Positions 1 to 9,747 of a stretch of 64,000 nt of DNA are shown piece after piece. Below the pieces are notes generated by a model, which worked only from the letters and a program-made list of their open reading frames with translations, ran no database searches and was not told the DNA's origin. The stretch lies in assembly GCA_010015745.1 (NCBI GenBank), contig ML978287.1:16193-80192 (forward strand), read 5' to 3'. Source of the DNA: Setomelanomma holmii. Lineage: Eukaryota; Ascomycota; Dothideomycetes; Pleosporales; Phaeosphaeriaceae. A program made the translations under genes and the position numbers. The number at the start of each line of letters is the position of its first letter. Position 1 is the first letter of the stretch.

Positions 1-262
1 GCTCCAACTGTGGATTCGTCGAAACTGGTGCAGGCGTTGCAGCCGGCGCTGTCTTTGACAGTGGGGGGTCGGACGGTGATTCGAGGGGCTTCACGCCATA
101 CGGCAGTCCGCGGTGTTCAATGGCGCGCGTGAAGGGCAGATTCGGACGCAGAGCATCTTTGGGCCACAGCGCCAGCAGGCGAGTGTACTGTTTTGCTATC
201 TGCGCGCGGTGAGCTTTGAAAGGTGTGAGCGACGTGGACCAGCGACTCACTGTGGCAGCCAT
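1..262 (-). CDS. CBP6/UQCC2-like mitochondrial assembly factor, 3' end cut by window edge
   Basis: An open frame runs on the minus strand from ATG at 262 to the window edge: 87 codons with no stop. The N-terminus is basic and hydroxylated (MAATVSRWST), as in mitochondrial presequences. It is followed by a segment around residues 24-50 with QYTRLLALWPKDALRPNLPF, which resembles the 'RLL..WP.D..R' signature of the Cbp6/UQCC2 family. That family consists of assembly or translation factors for cytochrome b of complex III in the mitochondrial matrix. The residues after 60 are Pro/Ala/Ser-rich. The start lies 308 bp from the divergent BSD2-like gene, so they probably share a promoter. Family assignment is from memory of the motif and is moderate; that the frame is coding is more certain. 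Confidence 0.55.
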   Translation of the reverse strand, partial: MAATVSRWSTSLTPFKAHRAQIAKQYTRLLALWPKDALRPNLPFTRAIEHRGLPYGVKPLESPSDPPLSKTAPAATPAPVSTNPQLE

Positions 263-570
263 ATTGGTGTGCAGGTGAGAAGGCACGAGGGCACAACAGT
301 CGCACCGGCGGGCCGTTCGATCGATTACGCTGTTAGCTGGTGCATGACGCCAGGCGCTGTGGCTGAGGCTGCCATCGATCCCTGCGTCTAGAAAGCGCGA
401 GACTCCGCTAGGGCAACACTGCAGCGCCTCCACCTTCTACCTACCACCATCACCACCTGCGCCTGACATCCTCCCCCTCGCTCGCACACACTCCGTCACT
501 ACCGCTCCCTCGGTGTTGGTCTCTACACGCCTGCTACCGCCGCCTCTATATCGCACGCACATCGTCCGAC
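263..570. promoter_or_regulatory. Intergenic: divergent promoter region
   Basis: 308 bp lie between two divergent start codons. The half next to the BSD2-like gene (about 420-560) is rich in CACC/CTCC/CCTC pyrimidine tracts, typical of fungal housekeeping 5' leaders. No TATA box is evident. Confidence 0.5.
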
Positions 571-1761
571 ATGCCCAGCCAAGGCTACGAAAGAGTACGT
601 CGCCCCAGGCCGTCTCATCCGCCCTGCGCCCGCGGCCCCTGATCGCGCACCCCACGCAGCCACGACACTGACAGAAACACACAGGTAGCCGGAGACGACG
701 ATGATACCTCCCCAGTACATTCGCGCGGCTCGCAGCAGTGGCCGCCAGCGTCGCCGCCCCCGTCCTTCCACTCTCGCGCATCTTCGCCCAACGGTGGCGC
801 ATCACGGCGGCTCCTTTCCGACGATCCCCTCACCAACGACGCAGACCGCACGCTCGCTGACACATTCGACTCGGATTCCGACGACGACGACGACGACGAC
901 GGACGCGATGACCGCCAGCGGCTGATGCGGGGAAATCCGCGACCGGACGACGAGCCGGCCACGCCAGGCATCCAGCGCAGAGTGACCGAAATCCCCGTCT
1001 TCAACACACAGGCACCGAGCAGCGGCCGCATCTATGGAGGAGGCAACGGCGGCGTGTGGGCCAACCTCAGCGCGAAGCCAACGCGGGGCGAGGACGCCGA
1101 GGAGAAGCCTCCGGTATGTACTGGCACGCACGGCTCTGCCATAATCGCTAACACTTTGTAGACATACGAGCAGGCCGCCGCAGACGCAACACCCCCATAT
1201 TGGGAAACCACCATTCTTGCTCCCGGCACTTTCGGCGACGAGGTGTTCGTTGAGGGCCTCCCCGTAGGCTCCCTCTTCAGCTTCATATGGAACGCAATGA
1301 TTTCCATGTCCTTCCAGCTAGTCGGGTTTCTCCTCACATACCTCCTGCACACCACACACGCTGCAAAGAACGGATCGCGAGCGGGACTCGGCATCACACT
1401 TGTCCAGTTTGGCTTTGGCTTCCGCTCAGCCGTCCTCAACCCAGGTAGCGGAAACAACGACACTCCCGGTTCAGGCTTCGACGGTGGCGTTCCCAGCGAT
1501 CCAAACGCGCACGACTTTGACCCGGACAACGTGGGCAGTCCTGGTTCTGGCAGCAGCGACATGACCCCGGCAGCCAGCGCAGTAACAGGCAGCGACTGGA
1601 TAGCTTATGGTCTGATGATTGTGGGCTGGTTCATATTGATCAAGAGCGTTTCAGACTTCATCCGCGCACGGCGGCACGAGCAACTCGTTCTACAATCGCC
1701 AGATCGGGGACTAGGCGTCGCGGTGGTAGCAGAAGGCGAAAGCCCGGAGCGAAGCGTATAA
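571..1761 (+). CDS. BSD2/Ndfip-like adaptor of Rsp5/Nedd4 ubiquitin ligase
   Basis: Exons 571-594, 685-1113 and 1162-1761 give 350 aa; both introns are phase 0 and GT-AG. The N-terminal 150 residues are disordered with an Asp run (GAC repeat at about 879-900). Residues 150-153 form a PPTY (PPxY) motif, followed by the family's conserved loop and hydrophobic core (FVEGLPVGSLFSFIWNAMIS). Two further hydrophobic stretches follow: about FQLVGFLLTYLLH and, near the C-terminus, IAYGLMIVGWFILI. Bsd2/Ndfip proteins are multi-span Golgi/endosome adaptors that use PY motifs to bring Rsp5 to membrane cargo such as metal transporters. The start was chosen because the 8-codon first exon joins in phase and has no upstream competitor. 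Family is confident; orthology to yeast BSD2 specifically is inferred. Confidence 0.85.
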
Positions 1762-2648
1762 GTCGCTTTCTGCATCCGAGCCACTTTGGCATTCTTATAG
1801 TCTATTCTACAAACTTCTAGGGTTGGGTCATCATATTGGCATGTCCCCGCACCGCGCCTTTTCTGGTTTTATTCTTGGGCAAGAGACGGTAGACCTCTGT
1901 CTTGTCACACTTTGGGACTGCATCCTTGCAAATCTGCACGAATTTCCTTGACCTGTACATGGTAAAGCGTTTTATTCCGGCTGGTGTATCTTACCAGGAC
2001 GAAGTCACTATCATCCAACTCTGTTATCATGTTGTGTCGGCATAGCGTCCACCCGAATGGTTCAAATTCATCCAGACACAACGACTAAAACAAGTCCCTC
2101 GGCACGCCAAGTGATCGGTCATTCAGCTTGACGTGGGTGTGCAGCTTGGCCGAAACGGCTCTCGGCAGGGGCAGGCATCAGCCAAAACAAAGGGTTGCCG
2201 AGGACAGTTGTGGCATCACTAATGCAACCACGCAAATGACGGTCCTATGGTCTCGAAGAATGTCGAGAATGCCACCATGATTGTGCTGATGTCGCGGGGT
2301 TGTGAGAAGACACAGCTGTCTGCCCTTGATTCGATGTCGTTCTGGCATGCTGTACCTGTATCGACTTATGGTGATTGACAGTATATATGCGAGGACTCGT
2401 CCCGGATAGCTACACGACGTCCACCATGCACGACGAGTGAAATTACGAAAGGTCTTTGAAGTAAGCTTCCCGCCTCTCTACACTTCTGGTCAATAATGCC
2501 AATGCACCACGGCGCCTTGGTCACACGTCATGGAACAACATCCAAGCCCGAAATGGGTCCTTGTAGCGCAGCACTCCGATTAGATCCGACACAATAAGTA
2601 GAGGTGTGCCGCACAAGCTGAAGACAAGATACGTCTTTAATAGAACAA
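1762..2648. other. Intergenic
   Basis: 887 bp with no credible ORF. A TATATAT element lies near 2391-2399, about 250 bp upstream of the PEBP-like start at 2649. Nothing else stands out. Confidence 0.6.
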
Positions 2649-3479
2649 ATGATCAGGAAGGTACTATCGTCTATTGTCAGCTTCCAGCTACTTGCAAGCA
2701 GCGTCTTTGCTCAAAGCGTCAGCAATAACATCCCACCAGAACAACAACTGACCATTGTATACGGAGATGGAGCGAGAACAGTACATGCACCTGATGCGCT
2801 GATGCATCCTGGACGTATGTTATGCTCCCCATCCCCCCAAAACTTGGAACTGACTATATTAGATATGGAGAATGCACCCAACCTCAGCACTCCATCGTGG
2901 TCCTCTTCGGGTGGATCCGGCCTCCTCATTATGCTCGATCTCGACACACCGTATGACAATACTCGGGTGTCGTCCCTCCACTGGCTGGTGACAGATGTGA
3001 CGTTGGCGAACAACGTCGTCTCCCCGACAGCACAGAATCCAGGGCAGTTGAACAAGCCGTCGTCACGAGTCTCTTACCAGATGCCTGAGCCGCCCATTGG
3101 TGACGTGGCACATACCTATGCATTCTACCTCTTCGCACCGACGCCTGCTTCTTTCACCATACCATCATCCTACAGCAAGCTTGCGGATAGTCGAACGCCA
3201 TTCAACCTGACTCGGTTTCTTGCGGATTGCGGGCTGGACCAACAAAGCGTAGTGGCAAGGAACGACTTCAGAGTGCGGAATCTCGCAGGTACGCCTACGG
3301 GGAGCTTCCCACCTCCACGGGCAAGTAAGACGGTGCTTGCATTGAGTAGTGCTGCTGCACCGAGCCAGACCGGTGCGGTTTCCCAAGGAGTGAGCACAAA
3401 CCTGGGAGTGGTAGGGCAGGGGATTTTAGGGAGCATGGCGGCTGTCCTGACGGTGTTTTCTGCCTTCATAATCGTGTAG
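2649..3479 (+). CDS. Secreted PEBP-like protein, probably GPI-anchored (paralogue 1)
   Basis: Exons 2649-2814 and 2863-3479 give 260 aa. An N-terminal signal peptide (residues 1-21, ending SSVFAQ) leads into a phosphatidylethanolamine-binding-protein fold, seen in LLIMLDLDTPYDN, the SSLHWLVTDV strand, PPIGDVAHTYAFYLF and PFNLTRFLADCGL. The C-terminus has a Ser/Ala-rich linker and a final hydrophobic tail (LGSMAAVLTVFSAFIIV), as in GPI-attachment signals. PEBPs bind lipids or small ligands; the substrate here is unknown. The 48-nt intron (GTATGT, CTGAC branch, TTAG) is 3n long and stop-free. I accept it because removal restores alignment (GHMENAPNLSTPSW) with the paralogue at 5557-6347, whose intron sits at the same place. 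The two paralogues flank ADE12 in opposite orientation. Confidence 0.8.
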   Translation: MIRKVLSSIVSFQLLASSVFAQSVSNNIPPEQQLTIVYGDGARTVHAPDALMHPGRMLCSPSPQNLELTILDMENAPNLSTPSWSSSGGSGLLIMLDLDTPYDNTRVSSLHWLVTDVTLANNVVSPTAQNPGQLNKPSSRVSYQMPEPPIGDVAHTYAFYLFAPTPASFTIPSSYSKLADSRTPFNLTRFLADCGLDQQSVVARNDFRVRNLAGTPTGSFPPPRASKTVLALSSAAAPSQTGAVSQGVSTNLGVVGQGILGSMAAVLTVFSAFIIV

Positions 3480-3721
3480 CTCAAACGAGAACCAGACTGT
3501 AAAGAATGTGTGCTCAGAATCACCAAGTCCTCTCGGAACTGGCCCCCATAGACGGTCAATCAAAAGCGGTTTGACGGATCCTTCAGTTCCAGCAAGATCT
3601 ATGGTCTATCAATACCGACCGTGACTACTCCAGCCATGCATTGCAGCGTTGGAGCTAGCGACAATAACCATTCCTTTTTGATCCCAAACGCTTCCCTACC
3701 AAATATGCACAAGAAGCTCAC

Positions 3722-5100
3722 TCATACGTTACCCGACCTTGTGATCATATGGTTACGAGCAGGGCCCACGCCAATCCATTTGACCTTGACACCGATAAAG
3801 TTCTCGATGTACTCGATGTACTTGCGTGCCGCAAGAGGAAGGTCCATGTAGCTTTTGGCGCCAGTCGTTGGCTTCTTCCACCCAGATAGAGTTTCGTATT
3901 GCACTTCGACTTGAGCCAACATGTCAGGATTAGAGGGGAAGCCTTCCAGTCGCTGTCCGTTCAGCGAGTATGACGTGGCAACCTTGAGCTCGTCGAAATC
4001 GTCGAGGACATCGAGCTTAGTGAGGTTAATGGCAGTGTAGTCGTTGCAAGCGTGCGAGTGCTTGACCACAACAAGATCCAGCCAACCGCAGCGTCGCTTG
4101 CGCCCGGTCGTTACGCCGACCTCGTGGCCCACTGACTGAAGTTTGTCGCCAAGTTGGTTGAGCTGCTCAGTCGGAAAAGGACCCGAACCAACTCGGGTGG
4201 TGTACGCTTTGACGACACCAATGACCTCCCTTAGGGATCGCCAGCCAAGCGTGAGACCTGTGAGAACGCCACCGAGACCAGTGTTTGATGATGTGACAAA
4301 TGGATACGTTCCGTAGTCAATGTCCAGCATCAGTGCGTTTGCGCCCTCGACCAGGATCTTTGCGTTTTCCTCCTTCGCGGATGCGAGCAGTGGAATTTGG
4401 TCGACGACATATGGCGCAAGCTTCTCGCGTAGTTCCTGGACACGGTGTTAGTTGATTGAGTGCGTCTTTAGCAACAAGTCGAGTGCTCACTTTGAATCGC
4501 TCGATCTCTTCCTTGGGGTCGTACTTCAGCAAATCGCCGAAGCGCTTCTGGTACCCCGTGACCACTCGGTTAAGCTTCTGTTCAAACACTTGCTCGTCGA
4601 AGAGGTCGCACATGCGCAGTCCACTCCTGGTCATCTTGGTGCTGTAGGTTGGGCCGATGCCCTTCTTGGTTGTGCCTATTCCTGTCAGCACTTCCCCATG
4701 GATGTACAGCAGAATCCGTACCAATGAAGCCCTGGCCAAGTTCAACCTCCTCCAGACCGTCGACCTGCTGGTGGACGTCAAAGACGACATGCGCTCTGTC
4801 CGAGATGTATATCCTGCCTTCGGTTTTCAGGCCATGCTTCTCGAGCGCCTCGAGTTCTTTGAAGAAGCTCGGCACATGGACGACGCAGCCGCTGCCAATG
4901 ACGTTTATGCAGTTGGGATTGACGAGGCCGGAGGGGAGGATGTGGAAGTCGTAGGTGACGCCGTTAGCAACGATCGTGTGGCCGGCATTGTTACCGCCCT
5001 GAGCGCGGCAGCAGATTTGCGATTCGTGGGCGAGGATGTCGGCGAGCTTTCCTTTGCCTTCGTCGCCCCATTGGGCGCCGAGGACGACAGTGACGGACAT
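3722..5100 (-). CDS. ADE12: Adenylosuccinate synthase
   Basis: Exons on the minus strand are 5100-4722, 4681-4491 and 4435-3722, giving 427 aa, the usual family length. It catalyses IMP + Asp + GTP to adenylosuccinate, the first committed step to AMP (EC 6.3.4.4), in the cytosol. The sequence shows the P-loop-like GDEGKGK at residues 12-18 with catalytic Asp13, His41 in NNAGHT, the FIGIGTTKKGIGPTY loop rebuilt across the first intron, the VEGANALMLDIDYGTYPFVTSS block and the C-terminal GVGPAR guanine-binding segment. The introns are 40 nt and 55 nt. No defect is seen. The gene is convergent with PEBP paralogue 1 (242 bp gap) and co-directional with PEBP paralogue 2. Confidence 0.96.
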
Positions 5101-5556
5101 GTTCGAAGAGACGAAGACGAGGGCAGATGCGGCGGCCGTTGGTATTTAGGTGCCCATGGACTAGCGGACTTGGCCGACGGGAATCTGAGTCTTTATGGAG
5201 CATCCAATTAAAAGCTTTGCGCATCGAAGACACTGAGAAGAAGTGCGATGTGCGGCGCTCCGGGAAGCATCAAATTGGGCCAATTGCAGTCGCTGCAACC
5301 AGGAGATGCTCAGACTGCCCTGAAAATTGCCCACCGGCACTCTTAAAGGGCGCTGCGCGTGAATTGCTGCTTGCGTCCTCGCAGCAATTGTCTGCCCCGC
5401 CAACCATCACGGACTGCCCCGCAGTGCGAAATCGCACGCAGCACGGGCCAATTACATCACCAGCATACACAACTGCTGTCGGTCTTGTACTTCTATTAAT
5501 AATATGCCGTGAAGGTCTTTGCTGCTACAGACTTCTGAGTTCCCAGCGCTGCTATA
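5101..5556. promoter_or_regulatory. Intergenic: upstream region of ADE12
   Basis: 456 bp lie between the ADE12 start and the 3' end of PEBP paralogue 2. No gene and no clear TATA box are seen. It must hold both the ADE12 promoter and the terminator of paralogue 2. Confidence 0.5.
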
Positions 5557-6347
5557 TTACAACGCAATCGCAGCTACACCAGCAAGCAATGCAGTGGACA
5601 TTCCGGCCCAGAAAGTGACTCCACCAACGGCCAGCGGCTGTGCAGCGCCCGGGAACGGCACCGGAACACTCGAGTTGCTCGCGCTGCTGGAAGTCGGTCT
5701 AGCTGGTGGGTACGTTGTCGTTGGAGTGCCTGTTAGGTTCTGTACACTGATGTAATTGGCTGCGAGCGCCTGTCCCAGGCCAGCGTCTCTGACAAACTGG
5801 CTCACGTTGAAGGGGACTCTGCTCTGCGCCAGCCCTGCATATTGGGACGGGATAGAAAAGTTGGCGGGTTGCGGGAACACGATAAATGTGTAGGCGTGAG
5901 GGACATCTCCGACTGGTGGTGAGGGCTGGAGGTAGGGCACAGGACTGTTTGGTACGTTGAGAGGCGTCGAGCCTAACGAGTTGCTGGCCCCGAGAGTCAC
6001 ATTGGTTGCAAGCCAATGGAGGAGTTGGACCCGCGTTCCGTTTCGGGGCACATCGAGGTCGACTGCAAGCAAGACCCCTTGGCCAGGGTTGCTCGCACCA
6101 GCGACCCAGACAGGAGTGCTGATACTCGGTGGTCGCGCCGTTTCTGAGACTGCTGTCAGTGTTGTGATCTTCGACCTGACAGGAACCACTTACCACCGCG
6201 CGGAATCAATTCTCCTGGAGGAGAGACTGTGTTGTTGCCAAACGCGACAGTCAGCTGCTGCGAGGCCTGGATCGGAAAGCCTGGCGCTGATTGCGCCGCC
6301 GCCAGCGCAAGCAATGCCCCGAGGCTCAATTGCGTCTTGCCAAACAT
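5557..6347 (-). CDS. Secreted PEBP-like protein, probably GPI-anchored (paralogue 2)
   Basis: Exons 6347-6194 and 6143-5557 give 246 aa. Layout matches paralogue 1: signal peptide (LSLGALLALAAAQSAPG), QQLTVAFGN strand, LAVDLDVPRNGTRVQLLHWLATNVT PEBP core, PPVGDVPHAYTFIVFPQPANFSIPSQY, PFNVSQFVRDAGL, then a Ser/Pro linker and hydrophobic tail (STALLAGVAAIAL) suggesting a GPI signal. The 50-nt intron (GTAAGT...CAG) interrupts the same position as in paralogue 1 (LIPRG|ETARPPSISTP). The ligand is unknown. Conserved intron position, same architecture and closeness suggest an old local duplication with inversion around ADE12. Confidence 0.8.
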
Positions 6348-7018
6348 GTTGTATGAGAGTTATGTGAAACGTACACTCGGAGGGAAGTGTCTTGAATGTA
6401 ACATAGATTAGGTACCGTTCTTATGCGGTTCCTGAACGCCAGCCTCCAATCATGACGTCGACCAAGACCGGGGGCGGCGTCCACACTCTACAATGGTACT
6501 GGAGGCCAAACAACACCCACGTGGACTAGGCTTGGGGCGGTGTCGCTAAGCCTAGCCAGCCTGAGAATTGTGCATCTAACGCGCTCTGCGACCACTGTGT
6601 TGCAGTGATCCAGAAGTGTTTGAAGATGGCAATGCATAGCAAGAAGCCGAAGATGCGGACGTTCCAGCGCCAAGGCTGAAACGGCAAAGGTTCAGGGCAA
6701 CGACCACCAGATGCCCTGGACCGAATGCTTCCCCACCTTAGCCTTGCATAATGCACCCGACCCCTACAGCGCAACCGCAGGACGCCTAGCCATGACTCGC
6801 CGTATCGTTCAGCTGGCATCGCAAAGATTCTCTTCTTCTGTGAGAAGCTGGCTCGACTACACTAGACAATCATCTCGCTTCTTCGCGTTCCCACTCCACG
6901 AGGATTGCTCGCTTTGTCTACACTGCCTTTTCCAAGGTTTCGTGCTCTACTTGGACGCGCTACAGCGGAACCCCTGGTGCTTAATTGGTCGCTTACACCC
7001 GCTTTCATCAATACTACC
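6348..7018. other. Intergenic / upstream region
   Basis: 671 bp between the divergent PEBP paralogue 2 and the next plus-strand gene. Open frames cross it (for example from 6711 and from a TTG at 6905) but none has a supported ATG or a recognisable protein. I treat them as leader sequence. Confidence 0.45.
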
Positions 7019-8020
7019 ATGGCCATGGTCCAGAGATGGTCAGAGAACAAGAAGCTCTCAATCACATCCAACGGAAGTTTCGAAGAACTGTACGCTTCAC
7101 GTCAAAGTCAACTTTTCCGGGATCTTGAGGTCCTACTTGAACTCAAGCCTAGCACATTTAGCTCAAGTCTCCTGGCTCTACCAAGAGAAATTCGCGACCG
7201 AGTCTTCGACTATGTGTTGCCGGATATAGTCGAAATACGGCCGGAGCTACATACCTGCCTATGGGGTGCAGATATGGTCCATGGCGAACCATGGAGACAC
7301 GACATCTTTGGATATGGGTCTTCAGTTGCCAACGAACGTCGTCTGCAGCCAAAGTTGCTGCTTATCAACAAGCAGATCCGTGAAGAACTGCTGCAGAATT
7401 ACTTTCGCCGGAGCAAGTTGACGCTACACGCCGAATTGCGTAATACCAGGCTGAACAACAACCTTTTCGAGTTCTCGCCACACATCTTGCAATTGCCCAT
7501 GCTGAAACATGTTACGCATATCAGATTCTACGTTGAGTGGAATTACGGAACTGCGAAAGACATCGCCAAGGAGGCACAGCTCAAAGACCAAGTCCGCATG
7601 ACCAGCAGTCTTCTGGAGGCCGTGGACATAATCATTGCTCCACTACAACCCATTGAGACTGTTGAACTTTCGATCCTGTTCTTCTGGAAATATCGCTCTG
7701 GCAAAATGTATAGCCTGTCCATGGAAGACATGTTCGCACTGGAAGACGTATTCAAGCGCTATGCAGAGCAGCGCTGGCTTCAAATACTGAGGAAAAATAA
7801 GTCCACGGTCACATCGCCCAATCCTTCAGTAGGAGTAGGCTACAAGCTATCGAGCGAGAAGAAAGGCACTGAGCAAAGTGGTGGCATGGAAATATTTGTC
7901 AGCCAGGACCTGGACCTAGCGATGACGACTCGTCGAGAAAGCAATGTGGACTTTTATGGGCACTATGGAATCTCTGATCCGCTGCCTCAGCCTTGCTACA
8001 GACACGGAGTAATGATTTAG
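7019..8020 (+). CDS. Uncharacterised fungal protein with F-box-like N-terminal segment
   Basis: Single exon, 333 aa, from ATG at 7019 in good context (ACCATGG). The open frame extends upstream only through a TTG. Residues about 40-60 (SSLLALPREIRDRVFDYVL) are the short LPxEIRdxIyxyvL motif that opens many fungal orphan families annotated as F-box-like, 2EXR or DUF7730. It is followed by the LLLINKQIREELLQNYF segment that also recurs in those families. The rest is an alpha/beta region with no catalytic motif that I recognise. A role as a ubiquitin-ligase receptor is possible but not shown. It is probably accessory: the neighbours are intergenic DNA and a transporter. Confidence 0.7.
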   Translation: MAMVQRWSENKKLSITSNGSFEELYASRQSQLFRDLEVLLELKPSTFSSSLLALPREIRDRVFDYVLPDIVEIRPELHTCLWGADMVHGEPWRHDIFGYGSSVANERRLQPKLLLINKQIREELLQNYFRRSKLTLHAELRNTRLNNNLFEFSPHILQLPMLKHVTHIRFYVEWNYGTAKDIAKEAQLKDQVRMTSSLLEAVDIIIAPLQPIETVELSILFFWKYRSGKMYSLSMEDMFALEDVFKRYAEQRWLQILRKNKSTVTSPNPSVGVGYKLSSEKKGTEQSGGMEIFVSQDLDLAMTTRRESNVDFYGHYGISDPLPQPCYRHGVMI

Positions 8021-9747
8021 AAGCTAGCACCGAACAGGCTTTCTATGAATGCCTAACCGCAAGTCTGCCCTGTTGCGGAGGTCTCCAGGAGATTATGCGA
8101 CAAGTTTGTCGTCACTCAAACCAGAATCTCACGAAAGGCCAGGTGTGAGTAACTGTATGCGGCGATCTCCACTTCAGAAGTATCTCCAGTACTGGGACTT
8201 GGATAGTCCACATATCACGCCATGCACATCTCTACACATCAGCTCTCCTACCCTGGCTCATCGTTCGCGGCAGCAAGATACAACAGCGTATATCACGATG
8301 ATGATGGACATGTGATACGGCGAGATAGCAGCGAGTCTGATTGAGGGAGACTTCAGACTGATGTCAGTTGTCGATCAGCACAAGGCAAAGAGGCTGGTCA
8401 GACGCTCGCTGTAATGTATGATGATGGAGGCAAACATGCGGAAGGAAGCACGCTGGTCTCTTACCAGCTTGCACATCGCATGACGGAGTCAAAAGAATCT
8501 TCGTCAGCAATCCATTGAGCGCCGCGGGCCGTCTTACCACAGTTTCCGTATTGGGTGAGACACTGCAGAGGCTCTCGCGCATATGGGCTCGGCTAGCGCA
8601 AAGTCCAAAATCTCTTAGAGACGTCCAAGTAACTCTTTTTCACCGAAAAGGCTGCCAAGAGTGCGCATATACTTCCGATCAGCCTCAAACCTGTGCATAT
8701 TATGAGAGCAGGTGTAGTGTCACAATAGAGATGAGAGAAGCTAGCCAATTCACGATGCTCTCTCGGGCAATACCTTTGAAAACTTTTCGGTGGATCGTCG
8801 AAAGACTACTGCAGTTGCGCAACGCATTCACTTTGCCGGGGGATAATCTTGCCCCGACATTGCGATATGTGGCGTCAACCTAAACCGTTCCAGCATCCTG
8901 CATCAATTCTTCGGCCGAGGTCATTCTCTACCCAACAAAGTGGGGAGAAGAGAAAAAGGAAGTGAAAGAACGAAGAAAAAAATAGTACAGAAGTGAGCAT
9001 TCATGCTTTCCATTCGCAAGATTCTTGGCAAGCCCTGCTGGGTCGTATGGAGACCTTTCGCTGATGCGGATGTGTAAAGTGGCAACCAAGTGGATGTCAC
9101 AAAGCAGAGATGAAAACACAAGCTCCACGAAAAGTGGATCTCCCCGCGATGCGCTCCCCACACACACCTGCCTCTACGGCGCGTTGTGCGCCTGAACAGA
9201 GAGAGAATATTTCTCGTTCCAGAGGCCAAATACAATAACCAATGATCAATGTTGTTGGCCGCATTGGTACCAATCTTATTACTATGTAACGGCTTGCGAA
9301 AGACCTGCAAGGCGAAGGACTTGCAAGCACGCCACAAAGTGCTTGCTGCGAGGTAGCATCAAACACGGATATAACGCCCACGGAAATATCGGCAGAATAC
9401 CTGAGCCCACTGTGGTAGGGCGTCCCATACGAGAGCTGCTGCTACCCCCTAGTGGTAACGTTCCCCATCATTAGTAATGTGTAGGCCTCATGAGACCTGT
9501 GGTTTGCTTTTCCATCACCTCTTGCGTCCACTCACCCGGTACATTGCGAGCACCTTGTCGCGAACCACATTCTCAGGCCGCGCTGGAGAGTCCGAACAAG
9601 CACAGTGTTCGACTCATTGTCTCGCCAGCGTCCGTTTGCCTCTTGCTTCAGAAGATCTCAATCTCTACAAGACGTCCTCTTGAAGATCTGGTCTATTTTA
9701 ATCGCTCTAGACGCGCTCACAGTCGTGAAAAGAAATCCAAGGTCATC
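8021..9747. other. Intergenic, mostly unassigned
   Basis: 1.7 kb without a gene that I can defend. It contains a stop-free stretch (8425-8883, listed separately) and several short overlapping frames on both strands that begin at non-ATG codons. The last 250 bp serve as leader or promoter of the MFS gene. Confidence 0.45.
8425..8883 (+). pseudogene. Open reading frame without ATG, possible exon or gene relic
   Basis: A 459-nt frame ending in TAA at 8881-8883 has protein-like composition (RLSRIWARLAQSPKSLRDV, then a Cys-containing segment, then RWIVERLLQLRNAF), but the only in-frame starts are TTG codons. It may be the last exon of an unrecognised spliced gene, for instance with the ATG at 8049, or a relic related to the orphan just upstream. 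I do not recognise a family. Confidence 0.2.

Noticed and set aside
879..900. GAC repeat as a microsatellite feature
   Set aside because: It encodes an Asp run inside the BSD2-like protein and is explained by coding sequence.
6905..7018. N-terminal extension of the orphan at 7019
   Set aside because: It begins with TTG; the ATG at 7019 has a good context and precedes the conserved segment.
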